This document shows, piece after piece, positions 24,896-33,000 of a stretch of DNA of 38,618 nucleotides. The DNA lies in contig CANBCW010000014.1 in the NCBI GenBank assembly GCA_947367115.1, forward strand, positions 1 to 38,618, written 5' to 3'. The stretch's first letter is position 1; every line of letters starts with the position of its first letter. Origin of the DNA: an uncultured Clostridia bacterium (GTDB lineage: Bacteria; Bacillota; Clostridia; Oscillospirales; Oscillospiraceae). A model generated the notes under the pieces. That model did not search any database. It had not been told where the DNA came from and saw only the letters and a program-made list of their open reading frames with translations. Position numbers and translations under genes: made by a program.

Positions 24896-25743
24896 GAGGA
24901 AAATATCCAGTTGCCTTTCTGTGTGAGATTATGGGAGTTAGTAAATCAGGTTACTATCGCTGGAGAAGACGGCAAGGAACACCAAACCGTTATGAACAGG
25001 ATAGGCAGTTGCTAACCAAACTGCTGTCAGAGCAACATAAGAAGCACCCTTCTCACGGATATCATATGCTTGCTAAAGCGGTCTTTGAGGCTACCGGATG
25101 GGTATTTTCTCATAATTTGGCACATAAATGCTGTAAACAGGCCGGCATTCGCTCCAAAGCAAGGAAATACACCTACAAAAAACCGGGAGAAGAACATGTG
25201 GAGTTCCCAAACGAAGTCAAAGGAAACTGGAATGCAACCCGTCCTATTGAGATCGTTGTTTCCGACATGACGATATTCAAGAACAACGGACGGAATTGGG
25301 AATGGACACTTCTTGTGGATACATTCAATAACGAGATCCTTGCACACCAAGCAACGCCAATCCAGGGCAGCACAAAACCATACTACCATTGCCTGGAGCA
25401 GCTGAAGCTGCTTGTAGGCAAGAAAAATGAGGAGCAGACACCCAAGGTAGTCTTGCACACCGACCAGGGTTCCGTCTACTCCTCACAAGCCTTCCGACAG
25501 GCTCACGAACATTATAACATACTTCGTTCCATGTCGAAAGTAGGAACTCCAACAGATAATGCAATAATTGAAGCAATTAACGGTTGGATCAAGGAGGAAT
25601 TATTCCTTGACTTCGGTCTGGCGACCGCTAAGGATGTTCCAAAACTTCTTGACGAGTATGTTCATTACTATAATTACGAGCGACCTGCGGCCGCTCTGGG
25701 CTATAAAAGCCCAGTTCAGTACAAGACCGAACTGGGCTTCTAA
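24820..25743 (+). CDS. IS3-family transposase OrfB (DDE integrase)
   Basis: The catalytic part of the transposase, about 307 residues in the frame opened by the -1 shift; the nominal start is a TTG, so it is probably made mainly as OrfAB. The N-terminal HTH_21-like part (YPVAFLCEIMGVSKSGYYRW, HGYHMLAKAV) precedes an rve integrase core with Asp149 (VSDMT), Asp215 (HTDQGS) and Glu251 (NAIIEAING); exactly 35 residues separate the last two, the DD(35)E spacing of this family. The ending YNYERPAAALGYKSPVQYK is also typical. No stop or frameshift interrupts it, so the element may still be active. Confidence 0.92.
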   Translation: MGGRSWCKQGIRYWTQQEYEIIETLRGKYPVAFLCEIMGVSKSGYYRWRRRQGTPNRYEQDRQLLTKLLSEQHKKHPSHGYHMLAKAVFEATGWVFSHNLAHKCCKQAGIRSKARKYTYKKPGEEHVEFPNEVKGNWNATRPIEIVVSDMTIFKNNGRNWEWTLLVDTFNNEILAHQATPIQGSTKPYYHCLEQLKLLVGKKNEEQTPKVVLHTDQGSVYSSQAFRQAHEHYNILRSMSKVGTPTDNAIIEAINGWIKEELFLDFGLATAKDVPKLLDEYVHYYNYERPAAALGYKSPVQYKTELGF

Positions 25744-25760
25744 TACTATGGTTGTTTTCA

Positions 25761-25787
25761 GTGTCTACTTTTCCTTGACAGATGCAC
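25761..25787 (-). repeat. right terminal inverted repeat of the IS
   Basis: Reads GTGCATCTGTC then GTAGACAC on the minus strand, followed outward by the TAA target duplication. Confidence 0.75.
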
Positions 25788-25805
25788 TAAGCCGGAGGCT
25801 TGATT

Positions 25806-25822
25806 AAGCCCTAGAAGGGCTT
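25806..25822 (+). terminator. hairpin with T-run, plus strand
   Basis: Stem AAGCCCT and complement with loop AGA, followed by TTT. It is the second of the hairpins sharing a CTA(A/G)(A)AG apex. Confidence 0.55.
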
Positions 25823-25833
25823 TTTACTGGCGG

Positions 25834-25930
25834 GCATCTAAAGATGCACTGAATTTCTGACGTCTGCATTAACTGCCCTGCCGCCCCTAAAGGGGCAATG
25901 TATCTTTCTATTCTATCATTTTCGCAGACG
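25834..25930 (+). ncRNA. hairpin cluster, possible structured RNA or old element end
   Basis: GCATCT-AA-AGATGC (25834-25847) is followed by CGTCTGC (25861-25867), which pairs with GCAGACG (25924-25930) and encloses GCCCCT-AA-AGGGGC (25883-25896). ACTGCCCT occurs twice (near 25872 and 25934). No gene is present from 25791 to 26165. It resembles the hairpin-rich ends of IS200/IS605-type elements, but this is only a resemblance. Confidence 0.35.
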
Positions 25931-26051
25931 ATACTGCCCTAATTTGTCAGTTGGTATCCCTCTCTATTGCAGATGTGTGGTCGGCAAACCGCTTCTGCTC
26001 TACTGAGGGATTCTTTTTTATTTCTTTGTTCTTCGCTAAAGCTCTTTATTT

Positions 26052-26070
26052 CCCCCGGCATAGCCGGGGG
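26052..26070 (+). terminator. terminator-like hairpin, plus strand
   Basis: CCCCCGGC-ATA-GCCGGGGG followed by TTGTTTTT. It would end a plus-strand transcript crossing the gene-free region. Confidence 0.65.
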
Positions 26071-26094
26071 TTGTTTTTGGTACAACCAAAACAA

Positions 26095-26127
26095 ATCATG
26101 GGTGGCAAGCAACTTGCCACCCATGAT
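26095..26127 (-). terminator. terminator of the five-gene operon
   Basis: A 15-bp perfect stem (ATCATGGGTGGCAAG and complement) with a 3-nt loop, followed by TTGTTTTGG on the minus strand, 38 bases past the stop of the last gene. Confidence 0.85.
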
Positions 26128-26165
26128 GATTATCATTGACCATTTTTCGCAGGTCTGTCGTTTTT

Positions 26166-27113
26166 TTACTTTTTCTTTTTCACAAAGATAACTGCCGCGC
26201 CAAAGCCAACGCCTGCCGCAATAACGGCAACAATCAGAAATGTCCACCAGGGAAGTTCGTCCTGTTGCGGAGCATCCGGCGTTGTTGTTGGAGCTTGTGT
26301 TTCGGATGTGCTGCCCTCCGTGCTGACGGTCGGCTGCTCCGAAGGCACTGTAGGCGTGGTCGTAGGCTCCGTCGGATCCTGCGGCCGGGTTGGTTCGGGC
26401 TGTTTTTCCGTGACAGTCACAGATACCACACTGCTGTATGTCATACCGCCGTTGGCCGACTCAACCATGCAAATGTAGTTGCGAGTTCCCACCTCGGATG
26501 TGTCGCAGAGCAGATAATCGGCGGTTTCCGTACCACGGTTCACCGCACGGATATCCTCCAGCCTTCCCGTATCCGTTTCGTACCACAGGAAGGAAAGCTC
26601 TGAATCGTCGATCGATTTGGCAACACAACGAATCTCTGCTTCTGCGCTTTGCTCCACCGTCAGCTCTGTGGGGATGCTCACGATCTCCGGCGGCATTTTC
26701 TCACTGCCAACGCAAATGCGGCTTTTCTGACTGGTCACAGCGTAGTGCCCATCTTCAATCACGCACCAGATATACCCGCCATCCAAATCACGCTCGATAC
26801 CTTCAAACACGAAGATAAAGGTGTTGTCATCCACCTTGCGTGCGCCATAGGATTCACCGGCGAAGGCCTCCCATTCCTCCATAGCACCGCCGATATCAGA
26901 AATGGTGTAGGTTTTTCCCATCCACTCCATGTACCAGGTCGCCTGCAGATTGGTTCCCTCGGCCTTCACGGTATAGATCGCAACGCTGTAATGGGGATAA
27001 TTGGGGCTCTGGGGCTGTAAGGTGATCACCGGCCCCTCCGGTGCCGCCATTGCCGGCATTGCCAGCAGACAGCTCATCAGCACAGCCAATAAAAGGCACA
27101 CTGTTTTCCTCAT
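26166..27113 (-). CDS. secreted, membrane-anchored Ig-like protein
   Basis: A 315-residue protein. The signal peptide ends at AMA-APEGP (about residue 23). Two Ig-like domains follow, each with the usual Cys pair and Trp/Tyr-x-Cys pattern (GGYIWCVIEDGHYAVTS; AEIRCVAKSIDDSELSFLWYE, RNYICMVESANGG). Then comes a Thr/Pro/Ser-rich stalk (about 235-275), one transmembrane helix (WWTFLIVAVIAAGVGFGAAV) and a KKKK tail. No sortase motif is present, so it stays in the membrane with its Ig domains outside. It is the last gene of a five-gene operon, 18 bases after the lipoprotein gene. The partner is unknown. Confidence 0.8.
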   Translation of the reverse strand: MRKTVCLLLAVLMSCLLAMPAMAAPEGPVITLQPQSPNYPHYSVAIYTVKAEGTNLQATWYMEWMGKTYTISDIGGAMEEWEAFAGESYGARKVDDNTFIFVFEGIERDLDGGYIWCVIEDGHYAVTSQKSRICVGSEKMPPEIVSIPTELTVEQSAEAEIRCVAKSIDDSELSFLWYETDTGRLEDIRAVNRGTETADYLLCDTSEVGTRNYICMVESANGGMTYSSVVSVTVTEKQPEPTRPQDPTEPTTTPTVPSEQPTVSTEGSTSETQAPTTTPDAPQQDELPWWTFLIVAVIAAGVGFGAAVIFVKKKK

Positions 27114-27131
27114 AAATATTGCCTCATTTCT

Positions 27132-28427
27132 TTATACTTTGGTCGGTATTCCATCGCTACCCACCGCAAAAACAGCCTTTTCCGCACCATCATCCAGAAC
27201 GAGTTTGCCGGGTTCGGTCGGCACGATGAACTTGTTATCTGCCAGCCACGAGGGGCTGACGTTCCGCTCACCAGCCTTTGTAACGCTCCCATCTTCGTTC
27301 AGGCTGAAAACGATCAGCTTCATCTGCCGCAAGCCTTCATTAAAATCCTCGCAGAACAGATACAGATAATGACCGCTCGCTGCTTTGACATAGTAAGGAT
27401 GGAAGTCGTACACATAGCAGTCCTCACGATACTCCCCGACCTCCGTGTAGATGCCGAAATCCACATAGGCGTTTCGCTCATCATCATACCAGCCGGATAC
27501 CGACAGTTCTTCATAATCTCCATCCGCATCCCAATTCGTAAAGAAGGAAATATCCATCGGCACTTCCACTGTGTATTCTGCCGGAGAAGTCAGATACTTT
27601 TCGTAAAAAAGCTCCGGATGCTCGGCAAAGGAAACCGTTGCGGTCATTGTGCCCTCGTCGCACAGGTCACCAGGCGCAAAGTAGAAGGTCACACCGATGT
27701 AATCCACCGTCCAGCTGAAGCCGTCATAGGGCGTGTTGGCGAAATAGTCTTCGACGGCATTTTCGGAATAGAAATCCCCCGTCCACATATGATCGGTCAA
27801 TTCTTTTTCTACCGCCTCTGCCAACTCCTGATTGACATTCTTCACCACATCGTTCAGTGCCAGCTCTTTTCCGCTTTGGGTGTCGTAATTGCTTCCGTGG
27901 AAGACCCTGTAATTGTGGATTTGACCGTAATGGGAATAGGAATCTGACAGCAGGCTTAGCACAACGCTGTCCGCCCGGCGCACCTGAACATCCAGCGTTG
28001 ACACATAGGTTTCAAATCCATCCCGATTCAGGTCAAGCTCCGTATTCGCAGCGCTGACCAGATTGTTAAACTCCTCCAGCATGGCATTTTCCTGCATGGT
28101 GGCTTTTTGACTGAGTACCTCTGCCATTTCAGGAAACGCTTTAGCATCTTCCTGCCCCAGCGTCACACAGGAATGTTCGCTCCGAACAAGTGCCCGGTCA
28201 TAATCGTCTGCCCATTCGTAGTAGGTATGCAATGCCTTTTCCAGTGTAAGTACGCTTATTGCGCAAGGCTCCTCCCCGTTTTGGTCATTGGGCTTTTCAG
28301 TCGGAGCCGAATTGCCGGTCGGAGTCTGAGGTTCGGTTTCCCGGGGCTTCTCCGGATTGTTGCCGCAAGATACCAGACACGGGAGCATACATAAACATAG
28401 CAGCGCACTGATTATTCTCTGATACTT
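27132..28427 (-). CDS. large secreted lipoprotein, DUF3298/DUF4163-like
   Basis: A 431-residue lipoprotein: signal YQRIISALLCLCMLPCLVSC with lipobox LVSC, then a Pro/Thr/Glu-rich tether. The middle (QIHNYRVFHGSNYDTQSGKE, then LALNDVVKN; later YIGVTFYFAPGDL) matches the layout of DUF3298/RsiV-type extracellular domains, where a calcium-free fold follows a GKxLxLxDlf segment; this is by eye. A C-terminal region has an Asp-rich turn DADGDYEEL and a beta-propeller-like end. The start is taken as GTG at 28427 because GGGGGAG lies 8 bases before it; an ATG at 28451 overlapping the upstream stop has no ribosome site. It acts on the outer face of the membrane; its role is unknown. Confidence 0.75.
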   Translation of the reverse strand, partial: KYQRIISALLCLCMLPCLVSCGNNPEKPRETEPQTPTGNSAPTEKPNDQNGEEPCAISVLTLEKALHTYYEWADDYDRALVRSEHSCVTLGQEDAKAFPEMAEVLSQKATMQENAMLEEFNNLVSAANTELDLNRDGFETYVSTLDVQVRRADSVVLSLLSDSYSHYGQIHNYRVFHGSNYDTQSGKELALNDVVKNVNQELAEAVEKELTDHMWTGDFYSENAVEDYFANTPYDGFSWTVDYIGVTFYFAPGDLCDEGTMTATVSFAEHPELFYEKYLTSPAEYTVEVPMDISFFTNWDADGDYEELSVSGWYDDERNAYVDFGIYTEVGEYREDCYVYDFHPYYVKAASGHYLYLFCEDFNEGLRQMKLIVFSLNEDGSVTKAGERNVSPSWLADNKFIVPTEPGKLVLDDGAEKAVFAVGSDGIPTKV

Positions 28428-28452
28428 CACTTGCCGGACTCCCCCTTTCATA

Positions 28453-28884
28453 TTACTCACAGGCCTCTATACTTTCGAGAATCGCGCGGACATCCCCATC
28501 CTGAAGCGAGATTTGGTGTTCGCCGTTTTCCGTCAGAACCATAACATAAAATGTCGCGCTGTCCGACATTGCCGTCAGCATGGTATACGGATATCCCAAG
28601 CTGGTGCAGGTGTAGCCCTCCCAGCGGTGTTTGCCGCACTCAAAAGGCTCCAAGTCCTGAACATCATCATAAAATAACTTTGGCGAAAGAAAGTATTCGT
28701 CTTTTCCGTAATAGCAGATCGTGAGGCCTGCTTTTGAAAAAATATCAAATTCCGTTTGGGCATCTTTATAGATATGCAGTTTCTTGGGGGTTGTCTTGCC
28801 TTCGGAATCTATTCCGTAAAAGCGCTTCCAGCCTGTTGGCACAAACACACGGAGGATCCCGTTGCTGAACATTTCGCCGCTCAT
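28453..28884 (-). CDS. uncharacterised 143-residue protein
   Basis: Its ATG overlaps the stop of the DUF6935 gene (ATGA), so the two are translationally coupled; GGAAG lies about 10 bases upstream. There is no signal peptide or membrane segment, so it is presumably cytoplasmic. The sequence (FSNGILRVFVPTGWKRFYG, TEFDIFSKAGLTICYYGKDE, SDSATFYVMVLTENG, VRAILESIEACE) suggests a small alpha/beta fold, with strands around a final helix, similar in feel to PsbP-like or SH3-like domains. The family was not recognised. The tight coupling points to a complex with the DUF6935 product. Confidence 0.7.
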   Translation of the reverse strand: MSGEMFSNGILRVFVPTGWKRFYGIDSEGKTTPKKLHIYKDAQTEFDIFSKAGLTICYYGKDEYFLSPKLFYDDVQDLEPFECGKHRWEGYTCTSLGYPYTMLTAMSDSATFYVMVLTENGEHQISLQDGDVRAILESIEACE

Positions 28885-29480
28885 GCCCAGGGATCTTCCG
28901 AAGCGGGAACGCGAATCTGGGACAGGCACTGAATATCATTCAGGAACCACTGACCAGTGGAGGGCTTTTTACGCAACTTGATGTTTCTGGGGTTGTCGGC
29001 ACCGCCGCTGGCAACATACAAGGTCGCCCAATTCTCATTGTCGAAGGAATAGGGATTCTCTATGACCGTAATCTTATAGGGAGTGGTGGGCTGGTAGCCG
29101 TTCTGGGGCGTTGCGCCGGCTAAGTAAGAACGGGGAATGTAAGCCTTGCCATCCAGCCGCTCCCGAATAAACTGCTTTTCATAGCCGCTGACCTCTGCCG
29201 GTCCTTTCAGGAAATCCAGCATGGCAAAGGCATCCTCCGGAGAAGTTTCATAACGGCACAGAGCCAGAATGGTCAGGGCCGTTGTCTTGAAGGCAGAGTC
29301 CAAAGAAGCCTCCGGCAGTGCCTGCAGCTGCGCCACATTCTGGGGCAAGGCGGAAAAAGTAAAGGTTTCAGTGTGGTTTCTTCCTTTTCCCATAGACTGT
29401 ACCGCTTGGTTTACCGCTTTCGTGGTCTCTTTTTTCAGAGCAGAACCCGCCGCTCTTTTCAAAGAATCAAAAATACTCAT
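28881..29480 (-). CDS. DUF6935 protein
   Basis: A 199-residue protein. The start MSIFDSLKRAAGSALKKE is an amphipathic helix; the main domain has the signature I associate with DUF6935: LPQNVAQLQALPEASLDSAF, TALTILALCRYETSPEDAF, FLKGPAEVSGYEKQFIRERL, YIPRSYLAGATPQNGYQPTT, a beta region GGADNPRNIKLRKK and the end ASEDPWA. The function of the family is unknown. No signal peptide. It is the second gene of the five-gene operon, 18 bases after the 147-residue gene. AAAGGAGG lies 9 bases before the ATG at 29480; an ATG two codons earlier is too close to it. Confidence 0.85.
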   Translation of the reverse strand: MSIFDSLKRAAGSALKKETTKAVNQAVQSMGKGRNHTETFTFSALPQNVAQLQALPEASLDSAFKTTALTILALCRYETSPEDAFAMLDFLKGPAEVSGYEKQFIRERLDGKAYIPRSYLAGATPQNGYQPTTPYKITVIENPYSFDNENWATLYVASGGADNPRNIKLRKKPSTGQWFLNDIQCLSQIRVPASEDPWA

Positions 29481-29498
29481 TTTCATTATCCTCCTTTT

Positions 29499-29942
29499 TT
29501 AGTCAGCTTTTGCGTATCGAATGGTCATAACACTAAGGAAGCTATCATCGTCGGAGAGCTTGACCCAGCCGTCCTCACTCATGCCCATGCCGACCTCTAA
29601 CCAAAGTTCGCCGTTGCGTTCTTCCCAAGCCTTGGGTTCATCGGTCATCATACCGTCGTAGAGCTTGATATGGCCTGCCGCTGCCGCGGCGTCCACCTCC
29701 GCCTGGGATACGCCCTCGGGCAGGGGCATCAGCATATACAATTTGCCGTCCTCGCAAACCGCCAGCTGACCGCCGATGGTCTGCTTTCTCTCTTTCATTT
29801 CGTCGGCAACAGCTTCTTCATCGGTTTCATCGACATAGGGCATGGGCGCGTTCAGATATTCCTCCGCACCCATATAGACCATTTCGTCGTTTTCATTCAT
29901 CATGCCAACGGAATGAAACACCCATTTTCCAACATAGCTCAT
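29499..29942 (-). CDS. uncharacterised 147-residue protein, first gene of the five-gene operon
   Basis: The sequence begins MSYVGKWVFHSVGMMNENDE and is strongly acidic (DETDEEAVADEMKER). A beta-rich layout, with GKLYMLMPLPEGV, GELWLEVGMG and FLSVMTIRYAKAD as strands, suggests a small barrel of lipocalin-like type, but no family was recognised. No signal peptide. GGGAGG stands 8 bases before the ATG. No clear promoter lies upstream: a hairpin at 29986-30014 separates it from the Cys-rich gene, so the operon may depend in part on read-through from there. Confidence 0.72.
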   Translation of the reverse strand: MSYVGKWVFHSVGMMNENDEMVYMGAEEYLNAPMPYVDETDEEAVADEMKERKQTIGGQLAVCEDGKLYMLMPLPEGVSQAEVDAAAAAGHIKLYDGMMTDEPKAWEERNGELWLEVGMGMSEDGWVKLSDDDSFLSVMTIRYAKAD

Positions 29943-29985
29943 ATTTATTTCCTCCCGCTTTTATATAGTCTTTGATCATTCGGAT

Positions 29986-30014
29986 AGAGGGCTATCCTGC
30001 CGGGATAGCCCTCT
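29986..30014. terminator. hairpin between the Cys-rich gene and the five-gene operon
   Basis: A 12-bp perfect stem AGAGGGCTATCC with a 5-base loop, 9 bases past the Cys-rich gene stop. The T-run (TTGTTTTTT) lies on the plus-strand side; on the minus strand none follows, so it may terminate only partly or act as an RNA-stability element. Confidence 0.55.
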
Positions 30015-30023
30015 GCTTGTTTT

Positions 30024-33000
30024 TTACCAAAGAAGCTCGTCGCCGGCGGTATGGTCGTACATCTTGGTGATATCATTGCTGCGGATTCTCCCGCTGCCGT
30101 CGATATCGGCGCACCGGAAGATGTAATCATCGAGAATGGTGTTCTCACCGTTGACATGCTCGTAAGCAGCCGTCAGGTCGTTGCTTCTGATGCGGCCGTC
30201 GCCGTTCACATCGCCCAGCAGATGAATCTTTGCGTCCTGGGTTATGAGGCTGGTATCAACGACCACGATGTACTCACGGGTAACGTGGTTGTTTTTGCAA
30301 ATCGTCATGGTGTAAGTGCCATACGCCACATCCGCGAAGGTGTAGCTGGCAGTATTTCCCTTCACCGTTGCAGTATAAGCCGGGATCGTCTCCCCTTGCA
30401 GGGTCAATCCAATCACAACGTCATCGGTATTGCTGCCAAAGCTGGTTACAACGCCGGTCAGGGTTGCCGTGTCGTCACATTCGCAGCAATCCACGCAGTA
30501 GCCGCAATCTCCCTCGCAGGGATCCACCACGGTAAAGCATTCCAGACATTCGGGGCAATGCTCACCGGCATCCGCGGCGCATTCATAGCACATCTGGCAC
30601 AGGTCGCAGTAATCCGCACATTCAGCGCAGCAAGCGCCGCACTCACCGCAAAGCTCGGTGCAATCAGCGCACAGAGCGCAGTTTTCGCACATATCCGCAC
30701 AGTTTTCACAGGCTTCACCGCAGCCGTCACAGATCACAGTGCAATCGCCGCAAAGGCCGCAGGCTTCGCAGAAATCGGCGCAGCCGCTGCAGACCATGCC
30801 GCAATCGGAGCAGATCTGAACACAGTTGACGCACAGGCCGCAATCGGCGCAGAATTCGGTGCAGTTCTCGCAGGTGCCGCATTCGCCGCACACCTGGGCA
30901 CATTCAGAGCACACTTCCATACAATCGGGGCACAAGTCCAGACAGTTGCCGCAGTCGCCGCACTCCTGGCAGCACTCCGTACAATTACTGCACCCCTCAC
31001 CGCAGATTTCGCAAATATCCGCGCATTCCTCGCAGAAGCCGCAGGTGCCGCAGATGGTGCTGCATTCGGAGCAGTTTTTCTCACACTCGGGACAGACCTG
31101 GGCGCAGTTGTCGCAAAGCAGGCAGTTGCCGCAAACGATGCCGCAGTTGTCGCAGCCCTCGCCGCAGTCTTCACAGATAATTCCGTCATTCTCGCAGGTG
31201 CCGCAGTTGCCGCAGACGATGCCGCATTCCGCGCAGACCTCGCCGCAATCGGGGCAGATCGCCGTCGCGCAGTCAATGCAGGTATGGCAGTTGCCGCAGA
31301 TCTCGCTGCAGTCGGTGCAGGCCTCGCCGCAGTCGGGACAGATCCATACATGGTCGCTGCACTGGCCGCAGCTGCCACAGATATCGGCGAAGCAGTTGGT
31401 GCAATGCTCGCCGCACTCCTCGCAGATTATTTCGCAGTTGGAGCAGGAATAGCAGTTGCCACAGACATTTCCGCAATCAGAGCAGACCTCGCCGCAATCG
31501 GGGCAGATCCAGACATGTTCCTCGCACTTGCCGCAGCCGCCGCAGATATTCTTGCAGTTATAGCAGGTGCGCTCGCATTCGGTGCAGAGCTCGGTGCAAT
31601 CATTGCAGAGCTTGCACTCCGCGCAGTAGTTATCCACACATTCAAAGCACTTGAAGCAATCCACACAGTAGGAGCCCTCGCCGCGCTCCGTCAGACACTC
31701 GCCGCAGTCGGGGCAGTGGCATTCATTGTTTCTGGCGCACTCATCGCAAAGCTTGCACTCCTCGCAGTATTCATCGCCCAGGCACTTGGCGCAGGAATTA
31801 CATTCCTGACAGTGTGCCGCGCCATCGCCGGTGACAAAGCAGGCGCCGCAGTCCTCACAGGCAGCATCATTTTCCAGATGGCACACCAGGCAGGCCGAGC
31901 AGCCCTGGTCGCAGGCACCGCCGCAGCTGTCGTCAAAGCATCTGAGGCACAGCTCGCACAATTCGGTGTTGCTATGGCAGGCACCGCAGTCCTCACAGTG
32001 GCCGCCGGTGGCACAGTCCAGACATCTCTCACATTCGCCGCACCACTCTTCAAAGCAGTTGTGGCACTTGAAGCATCCCATGCAGAAGTCGCCGGCCAGA
32101 GCCAGACAATCCTCGCATTCCTGGCAATGCGTGCCCTCATCGAGTGCGCAGTCATTGCACTTTTGGCATTCCTCACAGTAATCCGCGCACTCGGAGCAGC
32201 GCAGGCAATCCTTGCAGTAATTGCGATCGTCGAATTCCTGCATACAGCCCTGGCATTCAGGGCAGACCTCGCTGGAGTCATGGCATTCGTAGCACTTCCA
32301 GCAGGCCGCGCACCAGTCTCCACCGGCACACTCCGAGCAGACACCGAAGCATTCGGGGCAGATAGCGCAATCACCAGCGGACTCGCACGCTCCACAGTTC
32401 ATGCAATGGGATCCAAATTCCACAGCGCAGTCCGGGCAAACCCCACACTCAACGCAGTAGTCGGCGCATTCTTCACAGCGCATACACTCAGGGCAGCCAG
32501 TGCTATCCCATATGCACCCATAGCATTCCGGGCAATGCCAGCCGCCGTCGTTTACAATGCACTCGGCGCAGGCACCGCATTCGGGGCAGTAGTCAACGCA
32601 GTCGGCACAGAGGCCGCATTCCGTGCAGTATTCCGCCTCAGCAATGCAGGCACCGCATCCCTCGCAGTGTTCCCCGTCGGCAACTGCGCACTCCGGGCAC
32701 TTGAAATCGTGCACCTCGCACAGCTCGGAGCAGATCTCGCAGGCTGCCGCGCATTCAACGCAGAGCTGAACATCCCCCGGGCAGTTGCCGCAGTTGCCGC
32801 AGTGATTACCCTGATCAAATGCACACTGGTAGCACATATTGCACTCATCGCACCAGCCGTATTCCTGGCAGTCTTCGCACATCCAGCAGTGGGTACAGAA
32901 GTTATCGTCTTCCCGGCAACCCTCGCCGCAGTTATCGCAGTGGTCGCCGGCATTGAACGCACACTCCAAGCAGAGCTGGCAGTTTTCACACCAGCCGCCG

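Larger units (their letters stand above)
24429..25787 (+). mobile_element. IS3-family (IS150-type) insertion sequence, apparently intact
   Basis: About 1359 bp with imperfect terminal inverted repeats matching in 19 of 27 positions (left 24429-24455, right 25761-25787, both containing GTAGACAC). The 3-bp target duplication TAA lies at 24426-24428 and 25788-25790. It carries orfA and orfB joined by a -1 frameshift site. The exact ends could differ by one base, since family members usually begin TG and end CA. It sits in the loop of a palindrome. Confidence 0.88.
24418..25798 (+). terminator. hairpin split by the insertion sequence
   Basis: CCTCCGGC at 24418-24425 and GCCGGAGG at 25791-25798 form a perfect 8-bp stem with loop TAA once the insertion sequence and one TAA copy are removed. 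The left flank is AAAA and the right flank CTTGATT, so it may have been a terminator or the first hairpin of the downstream cluster. Confidence 0.65.

Noticed and set aside
25791..26165. Short plus-strand ORFs (62-74 codons) in the hairpin region
   Set aside because: They lack ribosome sites and run through hairpins and T-runs; nothing protein-like is visible.
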